Positions 58,400-64,000 of a stretch of 64,000 bases of DNA are shown here, one piece after another. The position numbers and the translations under genes were made by a program. The first letter of the stretch is position 1. The number at the start of each line of letters is the position of its first letter. A model generated the notes under the pieces. That model was not told the origin of the DNA, ran no database searches, and worked only from the letters and a program-made list of their open reading frames with translations. Source of the stretch: Hyphomonas atlantica corrig. (GTDB taxonomy: Bacteria > Pseudomonadota > Alphaproteobacteria > Caulobacterales > Hyphomonadaceae); contig NZ_AWFH01000007.1 of NCBI RefSeq assembly GCF_000682715.1, forward strand, positions 18,602 through 82,601. Reading direction: 5' to 3'.

Positions 58400-60250
58400 G
58401 TGGCTGATAGTGGCGAGAGCATCAAGAAACAGGCTAGTGCGTACGACTCGCTGACGCGCAGCCAGCTGATCGCGCTGCTGAAAAAGCGCGACGCGGAGCG
58501 CAAGCTGGGGTTGGTCTGGGAGCGCGATGAGATCTCCCCAGACAAGGCCATCGACAGCAATTTCGTTGTTGCCGATCTGATTGCCGATCAGTGCGAGCGG
58601 CCCGCGCCGTGGGACAATCTGATCATTGAGGGCGACAATTACGACGCCCTGCGCTGGTTACGAATGACGCATCGCGGGCAGGTGAAGTGCATCTATATCG
58701 ATCCACCCTATAATACTGGGAATAAGGACTGGGTCTATAATGACGACTATGTCGACAAAGCCCACCGCTACCGCCATTCGCAGTGGTTAGAATTCCTCTA
58801 TCAGCGCTTACTAATTGCCCGTGACCTGCTCGCGCCCGATGGTGTGCTGCTCTGTTCCATCAATGACGAGAACCGCGCCCGGCTGGAGCTGATGATGGAC
58901 CAGGCGTTGCCGGGGATGCGGGTGGGAAGTTTCGTGTGGCGAACAAGAATTGGCGGAAATGAAGGGGGCGAAAGTTTCTTCTCTCCAAATCAGGAGCACG
59001 TGCTGATCTTTGCGAATTCAGGGTTTCGTTTCGGCGGCACGGACAAATCTTTCGACATGTACAAGTGGGACGATGGTGACGGGAAAGGGCCATGGCGGAA
59101 AAGCGATCTTACAGTCGCAGTTGGTTACACCGACAAGCGCGCCGGAAAGGCCTATTATCCTTTGCGGGACCCCAAGACGGACATTTGGTATCCCTGCAAT
59201 CCCGACCGTGTCTGGGGATACGCTTCGAAAGATTATTCTGGCGAGAACGGGCGCATCAAAACGAAGTACATGGAAGAATGGATTGCTGAAGGGCACATCT
59301 TGTTTCCTGAAGAGCCTCGTGTGGAAACCTTCGAGTCGAAAGATGCTTTGTTAGCCGCCATTCGGTCTGGAGACGTACCGACAAGCGGACGTGCACAACT
59401 GCTTCGTGAAGACCTTCCCGATCTTGATTTTTGGATAGGCAAGAGGATTGGCTGGGGCGCTCCAGCCTTCAAACGCTACAAGAAAGATCTGAAAAACCAG
59501 ACCCAACCGCTTTCAAGCTGGATCACACCAAAAGCTGAATCCGAAACAGTGCCGGAAGGCGCGAATATGGTCATTTCCGGCACGAACGATGAGGGGGCGA
59601 AGGTCATCAAGGACGTATTCGGCGAGAAAGCGTTCAACTACGCCAAACCTGCTTCACTGATCCGAGAGCTTGTCCGCCAATCGACTAGCCCCGGAGACCT
59701 CGTCCTCGACTTCTTCGCAGGTTCAGCCACGACGGCGCAGGCGGTGATGGAACTCGATGCACAGGATGGCGGCGATCGCCGCTTCATCATGGTATCCTCA
59801 ACTGAGGCGACTGGCGAGGAGCCAGACAAGAATATTTGCCGCGATGTAACCGCCGAGCGGGTACGTCGTCTCAATGCGAATACGGACAATTATGAGCGGC
59901 TGAGTGCGGGCTTTGCCTATCTGCGCTGCCGCGAGATCAATCCGCTCGAAATAGACGATGCGCTGACGCCAGAGGCGGCTTGGTCCATTCTGGAGGCACA
60001 CCACGGCTTGCCGCTGACCGTATGGCCGGAAGGCGATACTTTCGCGATACACGAAAGCGAAGACGTGACACTTGCGCTGATCGACTATTGGAGCGACGCG
60101 GCAGCCAAAGCGCTGTCGCTCGTGTTTGACGCGGGCCGCCCCGTCTTCCTCTATGCCTTCGCACCCGGTCAGATCACCGGCCTTGATGCGAGCGCCAATA
60201 TCGAAGTGCGCAGCATCCGTGACACTCTGCAAAGGTTGTTTTCCGCATGA
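58400..60250 (+). CDS. mod: Type III restriction-modification methyltransferase (Mod)
   Basis: A 616-residue DNA adenine-N6/cytosine-N4 methyltransferase of the beta class, with the catalytic motif DPPYNTGN at 101-108 before the AdoMet motif DFFAGSATTAQAV near 435-447. The N-terminal WDNLIIEGDNYDALRWLRM is typical for Mod subunits. The middle (about 170-410) is the target-recognition region. It starts with GTG, AAGG 12 bases upstream. The stop overlaps the res start as ATGA, making a coupled pair. The recognition sequence cannot be told. Confidence 0.93.
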   Translation: MADSGESIKKQASAYDSLTRSQLIALLKKRDAERKLGLVWERDEISPDKAIDSNFVVADLIADQCERPAPWDNLIIEGDNYDALRWLRMTHRGQVKCIYIDPPYNTGNKDWVYNDDYVDKAHRYRHSQWLEFLYQRLLIARDLLAPDGVLLCSINDENRARLELMMDQALPGMRVGSFVWRTRIGGNEGGESFFSPNQEHVLIFANSGFRFGGTDKSFDMYKWDDGDGKGPWRKSDLTVAVGYTDKRAGKAYYPLRDPKTDIWYPCNPDRVWGYASKDYSGENGRIKTKYMEEWIAEGHILFPEEPRVETFESKDALLAAIRSGDVPTSGRAQLLREDLPDLDFWIGKRIGWGAPAFKRYKKDLKNQTQPLSSWITPKAESETVPEGANMVISGTNDEGAKVIKDVFGEKAFNYAKPASLIRELVRQSTSPGDLVLDFFAGSATTAQAVMELDAQDGGDRRFIMVSSTEATGEEPDKNICRDVTAERVRRLNANTDNYERLSAGFAYLRCREINPLEIDDALTPEAAWSILEAHHGLPLTVWPEGDTFAIHESEDVTLALIDYWSDAAAKALSLVFDAGRPVFLYAFAPGQITGLDASANIEVRSIRDTLQRLFSA

Positions 60251-62841
60251 GCGCTGATGGTTTTGATCCCACGGACAGTGCCGTCCGTCATGTGTTGACC
60301 GATTATCAACTCGATGCGGTTGTTAGCCTGCAGGGCGTAATTGCCCGCGCCATAGGGCAGCAGGTACATTCACCAGAGAAGCGGCTGGAAATCGCGCGGC
60401 ATGGTGGCGTGATGCTGCTGCAATCACCAACGGCAAGCGGCAAAACGCTGATGCTCGGCCGGACTCTGGAGGGTCTCGTCGGCAAGCTGGAGCGCAAGAC
60501 AGTCTGGTTCTGGTTCGCCCCCTATTCCGGCCTGATCGACCAAACAGTCGAGGCATTGGCTGAGCAGTGCCCCGGCCTTCGGCTCCGCGATGCCACCCGT
60601 GATCGCGAGCCAAGCTTGGCGCGCGATGGTGATGTGTTCGTCAACACCTGGGGCGCGATCGCTGCGAACAATGCAGACGCCCGCAAGGTACGTCGCACGA
60701 CGGAAGATACCTATTCACTCGACCAAATGCTGGAGCTGCTGCGACTTGAGAGTTTCGCAATTGGCGTCGTGATTGACGAGGCTCACTTGAATTTCGGTAC
60801 AGGTGCGAAGGCGGCGGCGAAGTTCTATCTAGACCACTTGCAGCCAGACGCGACCATTTTGGCAACCGCTACGCCAAATGACGATAAGCTCGAAAAATTT
60901 GCGGAAGATGCGGGAGTCGAAGTCGCTAGCCGAATAATCGTCTCTCGCGATCGTGTTGTCGAACGTGGACTGAACAAATACGGACTGATGGTCGGCGTCA
61001 TGCGCCTGCGCGAACAGGATCTGGCGCTGGTTGACCCCGAAACCTCTGCACTCAGCTGCGGCTGGTACCAGCATCAGAAAATCAAGGAACGCCTTGATGA
61101 GAAAGAGCTTGGGGTTGTTCCGCTCATGTTGGTTCAGGTTGAGGACCAGAAAAAGGGCGAAGAAGACCCGATCGAGCGGGTGAAGGAAAAGCTGATCTCC
61201 ATCGGCGTGCCGGAATCGAAAATTGCAACGCATACATCTGGAAATCCGGACCCGGAATTTCACACGCTTGCCTTCGATCCGTCCCGTGAAGTTTTGATCT
61301 TCAAGGTGGCCGTTGCCACTGGATTCGATGCGCCGCGTGCTTGGACTCTTGTCTCCCTCCGCCCCAGCCGAGGGAAGGATTTCGGGCTGCAGATCGTCGG
61401 TCGAATCATGCGGGTGCATCCGCATGTGAGACCGATCCATGGCCAGGACGATCTTCTTGATCGGGGCTATGTTTTCCTGACTGATCCAGAGTTGCAGTCA
61501 GGGTTAAAGGAAGCCGCCGATGCTCTCGACTCCGTGGTTTCTAGTATCGATGTGGTCACTAGCAGCTTTGATCTGGTCGAACTTGGAACAGCTCAGCCGC
61601 TGTCTGTTGGAGAGTATGGGAGAGGCTTCTTACACAAGAAGCTCCCACCTCCTCCAAAGGACGATGCCGAGCGTCAGCAGCGCCTCGATGTTTTGATCGA
61701 AGAGCAACGTGTACCTGGCGACATTCGAGAGCGGCCAACGGAAGAGATTGACCGCGCCATTCAAGTTGCTGAACAACTTCGCGATGTCTCAGGTCTGGAT
61801 CTTTTCGGCGGCACGCTCCCCGAGCAGAACGTGCCAAGCCTATTTGGTGGGTCTTCGCGCTCAAAGCAAGCCAAGAGCCAAAAGTATCCGTTGCGACCCG
61901 CACTCGACGTACCGGAGTATCTCATTGCGGAGAAGCCGCCACGTGCTGAAGTTCTGAATAGCGAGGAATTTAATCGCGAATTTGCACGACGCTTTATTGA
62001 AAAATCGACCATTCTTCGCCGTATCAACACCCGCATGGGGGCCGGCGAGTTGCACCTGCGCGACTTGTTTAATGATGAACTGTCGATGACCGTTGAGGAT
62101 GTCCAAGTTCGTCTAGACGACACCAGAATTGAGCGCGAAGGCCAGCGCGTATTCAGCTTTGATGCCTCCATAAATGATCGGCAGCTGCGCAAATTTCTGA
62201 GAGACGAACTCCGTCACGCGGCGATCCAGGAAGGGATTGGATTCTCGTATTTGGACCTCTCCAGAGCGGTTTACTTGGCGGCGATGCGTGAGCCGCAAGC
62301 ATTCAAACAAGCATTGAAGGAAGCCAAAGCAAACTACATCGACACGGGGGAGGCTGACGAACCAGTTCCCAAAGTTCACGACGATTATCCGGAATGCGCG
62401 CCATCGAAGAACAATGCGTATGGTGTGTTGCCATCGGATTTGAATGGTGACGAAAGAGCCTTTGCCGAGTGGCTCGACTCGGACCGTTCCGGCAGGGTGA
62501 AATGGTGGCTCCGCAATCCGCATCGACCCGGTTGGTCGCGAGGATGGAGTACAAATCTCGTACTACCGAGCGGCGGATTTTTCTTTCCGGATTTTGTCGT
62601 CAGCGTTCGCGGGAGGTCCACGCCAAATGAGATCGTACTTGTAGAAATCAAAGGCGGGCATCTAGACAACACTGATGAAAGTCTCGAGAAAATTGGTGCG
62701 GTTCATCGATCATATCAATCGGTGCTGTGGGCACAAAAAGACGATGATCTATTCTTGAGGCTATCGTATGACCAGAGTGCAAACCGCCTGTTGCCAAGCG
62801 GTAGATTTGACCCGGATATATTGCTTCGCACAACAGGATAA
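60247..62841 (+). CDS. res: Type III restriction endonuclease subunit (Res)
   Basis: An 864-residue superfamily 2 helicase-nuclease. Motif I (Walker A) is QSPTASGKTLMLGRT (about 59-73), motif II is VVIDEAHLNFG, motif III ILATATPNDD, and the last helicase motif is QIVGRIMRVHPH. The C-terminal nuclease is of PD-(D/E)xK type: FFFPDFVVSVRG and VLVEIKGGHLD near 778-806, both catalytic positions kept. With Mod it forms the complex that translocates or slides and cuts between two sites. It appears intact. Confidence 0.92.
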   Translation: MSADGFDPTDSAVRHVLTDYQLDAVVSLQGVIARAIGQQVHSPEKRLEIARHGGVMLLQSPTASGKTLMLGRTLEGLVGKLERKTVWFWFAPYSGLIDQTVEALAEQCPGLRLRDATRDREPSLARDGDVFVNTWGAIAANNADARKVRRTTEDTYSLDQMLELLRLESFAIGVVIDEAHLNFGTGAKAAAKFYLDHLQPDATILATATPNDDKLEKFAEDAGVEVASRIIVSRDRVVERGLNKYGLMVGVMRLREQDLALVDPETSALSCGWYQHQKIKERLDEKELGVVPLMLVQVEDQKKGEEDPIERVKEKLISIGVPESKIATHTSGNPDPEFHTLAFDPSREVLIFKVAVATGFDAPRAWTLVSLRPSRGKDFGLQIVGRIMRVHPHVRPIHGQDDLLDRGYVFLTDPELQSGLKEAADALDSVVSSIDVVTSSFDLVELGTAQPLSVGEYGRGFLHKKLPPPPKDDAERQQRLDVLIEEQRVPGDIRERPTEEIDRAIQVAEQLRDVSGLDLFGGTLPEQNVPSLFGGSSRSKQAKSQKYPLRPALDVPEYLIAEKPPRAEVLNSEEFNREFARRFIEKSTILRRINTRMGAGELHLRDLFNDELSMTVEDVQVRLDDTRIEREGQRVFSFDASINDRQLRKFLRDELRHAAIQEGIGFSYLDLSRAVYLAAMREPQAFKQALKEAKANYIDTGEADEPVPKVHDDYPECAPSKNNAYGVLPSDLNGDERAFAEWLDSDRSGRVKWWLRNPHRPGWSRGWSTNLVLPSGGFFFPDFVVSVRGRSTPNEIVLVEIKGGHLDNTDESLEKIGAVHRSYQSVLWAQKDDDLFLRLSYDQSANRLLPSGRFDPDILLRTTG

Positions 62842-62846
62842 TCGAG

Positions 62847-63773
62847 TTGGCCGATCCATTCACAATTCGAATTTATGTGCCAGATGGAGACCCGGATGGC
62901 GTTCGCGTAATCGACCGTATGAACTGGACTGGTCGCGGCGTAGCATTCCCTCGAGATGTTTGGGGCCGGGCGATGTCTCGCCCGGAGTTATCCAAACCGG
63001 GCGTCTACATTCTGGTTGGGCGCGTTGAATCCGATGAGGAAGACGACCTGCCATTACTGTACGTCGGGCAAACCGATGATCTTCTGAATAGACTGAACCA
63101 GCACCAAAAGGACAAGGATTTTTGGGATCGCGCCGTTGTGTTTGTATCTACAAACGATGGGCTGAACCGAGCGCATATCACGTGGCTCGAACATTCGTTG
63201 ATCAGACGCGCGAAAGAGATAGGGCAATGCCATCTCGACAATGGAAACGCGCCAAAAGAGCCATCGCTTTCTGAATTTGAAAAGGCGGATACACAGGCCT
63301 TTCTCCGCGAAATTCTTCAGATCCTTCCGCTTATCGGCATCACGGCTTTCGAACGTCCTCGTGTGATAAAGACAACTGAAAAGTCTACGCCTGTTGTTCC
63401 GGAAGCGGGCGCAATAGACAGCATAGACACTATTATAGTGCCGGCGAAAAGGGATGGGTTTCAGCGAGTATTCTTGGGGGAAGATGCGTGGTGGGCCGTA
63501 AGAATTTCAGGCGGCAAAATTCCTCACATTCGATATATCGCAGCATACCAAACACAGCCGATTAGTGCTGTTACTCATTGGGCGCCCGTCGAAAGAATTG
63601 AACCATATGGCGATACGGGAAAGTATCGATTAATCTTCTCTGAACCTGCAAAGAAGCTCGAGGAATCGATTCCTTTTGGCCAAGCCAAGCAAGGCTCAAT
63701 GCAAGGTTCGCGATACACTCGATTGTCCGATCTTTTAGCTTCGAAGGATCTTGGCGAGCTGTTCAAGGAATAG
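62847..63773 (+). CDS. GIY-YIG protein with extra C-terminal domain, third gene of type III R-M locus
   Basis: A 308-residue protein. The GIY-YIG domain spans about 50-135: PGVYILVGRVESDEEDDLPL, LYVGQTDDLLNRLNQHQ and ITWLEHSLIRRAKEIG (Glu of the active site). A linker (about 155-200) follows. The C-terminal part (about 205-305) has IPHIRYIAAYQTQPISAVTH, WAPVERIEPYGDTGKYRLIF, a pattern I have seen in other restriction-linked proteins and that may be EVE/PUA-like. It starts with TTG after AGGA, five bases beyond res, so it is probably in the mod-res operon. Role in the system is unknown. Confidence 0.8.
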   Translation: MADPFTIRIYVPDGDPDGVRVIDRMNWTGRGVAFPRDVWGRAMSRPELSKPGVYILVGRVESDEEDDLPLLYVGQTDDLLNRLNQHQKDKDFWDRAVVFVSTNDGLNRAHITWLEHSLIRRAKEIGQCHLDNGNAPKEPSLSEFEKADTQAFLREILQILPLIGITAFERPRVIKTTEKSTPVVPEAGAIDSIDTIIVPAKRDGFQRVFLGEDAWWAVRISGGKIPHIRYIAAYQTQPISAVTHWAPVERIEPYGDTGKYRLIFSEPAKKLEESIPFGQAKQGSMQGSRYTRLSDLLASKDLGELFKE

Positions 63774-63786
63774 ACTTTCCATCATG

Positions 63787-63810
63787 CCCAATGGCATCAA
63801 ATGCCTTGGG
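63787..63810 (+). terminator. Stem-loop after GIY-YIG gene
   Basis: CCCAATGGCAT and ATGCCTTGGG pair with one T/T mismatch around CAA, 13 bases after the stop codon. No T-run follows; a weak or Rho-assisted terminator at best. Confidence 0.45.
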
Positions 63811-63827
63811 CAATAACAATCTTCCTT

Positions 63828-63908
63828 GCCAAATTTTCAGTCCGTCAAGGGCCTGCGGCCGCTTCGCGGCGCGCCTTGTGCGCGCCCTTGACGGACTGAA
63901 AATTTGGC
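63828..63908. repeat. Perfect 25-bp inverted repeat
   Basis: The arm at 63828-63852 starts GCCAAATTTTCAGTCCGTCA and is exactly complementary to the arm at 63884-63908. The 31-base centre is G+C-rich with a smaller palindrome (GCGGCCGC). It is 55 bases beyond the last gene. Its size and perfect symmetry suggest a mobile-element or island-linked repeat, or a very strong bidirectional terminator. Confidence 0.9.
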
Positions 63909-64000
63909 GACACCGACCATATAGTGAGCGTGGAAAATGGTGAAAGCGACGGTAAAGGGTTACTGAGGACCCGGAGTGCTGTCGTAACCCCGCCCGCCCC
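63909..64000. other. Window end, no gene seen
   Basis: The last 92 bases contain no supported gene start. A continuation of the island to the right is expected. Confidence 0.5.

Overview
The window looks like a chromosomal segment of a GC-rich alphaproteobacterium, most likely from the Hyphomonadaceae or another Caulobacterales-like group. The evidence is a complete gene transfer agent (GTA) cluster of the Rhodobacter capsulatus type, the ccmI-ccmE-ccmF-ccmH, degP, two-component pair, glnE gene order known from alphaproteobacteria, a Caulobacter-type TonB receptor, and GANTC (CcrM) sites in intergenic DNA. The family-level placement is inference from gene content.

Layout. 1-3.9 kb (minus strand): a GFA-type zinc protein, a secreted YbjN-like protein and an amidase, followed by an ECF sigma / anti-sigma / periplasmic metal-sensor-like operon. 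4-18 kb: an EF-hand protein, glnE, a two-component pair, degP, a prepilin peptidase on the plus strand, ccmH/F/E/I, a second two-component pair and a small PepSY protein. 18-23 kb: a LuxR-type regulator with an autoinducer-binding domain but no synthase nearby, a divergent MHYT-GGDEF-EAL protein, a DnaJ-type co-chaperone and a DUF1203 protein.

23.3-38.4 kb (minus strand): the GTA cluster from g1 (38.4 kb) to g15 (23.3 kb). It has three unusual traits. A plus-strand module (ParA ATPase, a partner of unknown function and a GIY-YIG protein) separates g2 from g3. Two families of short palindromic repeats are scattered through the cluster, and three of the four copies of one family are read in frame inside genes, including near the start of the prohead protease. 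The g1 and g2 frames overlap by 500 bases.

38.7-43.5 kb (plus): a TonB-dependent receptor, two tandem paralogous small lipoproteins and a lipoprotein beta-propeller phytase. Pho-box-like 11-bp-period repeats lie upstream of the receptor and of the phytase, which suggests a phosphate-starvation phytate-scavenging unit. 43.6-47.7 kb: an SDR oxidoreductase, then an exported cysteine hydrolase / YHS protein / NTF2-like cluster facing an AraC-type regulator, with a 21-bp-spaced direct repeat between them. 47.7-53.7 kb: a long, A+T-richer leader with a GANTC cluster and a run of stem-loops, then an archaic (Csu-type) chaperone-usher pilus operon. 53.7-57.0 kb: a small unknown protein and a GH115 alpha-glucuronidase behind a LacI-type operator palindrome.

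57.1-64 kb: probably the left part of an integrated island. It starts with an 18-base relic of a tRNA 3' end and TACCAT repeats. It carries a possible PD-(D/E)xK protein, a type III restriction-modification pair (mod, res), a third overlapping-operon gene coding for a GIY-YIG nuclease-like protein with an extra C-terminal domain, and a perfect 25-bp inverted repeat. No complete tRNA, rRNA, insertion sequence or CRISPR array was seen.
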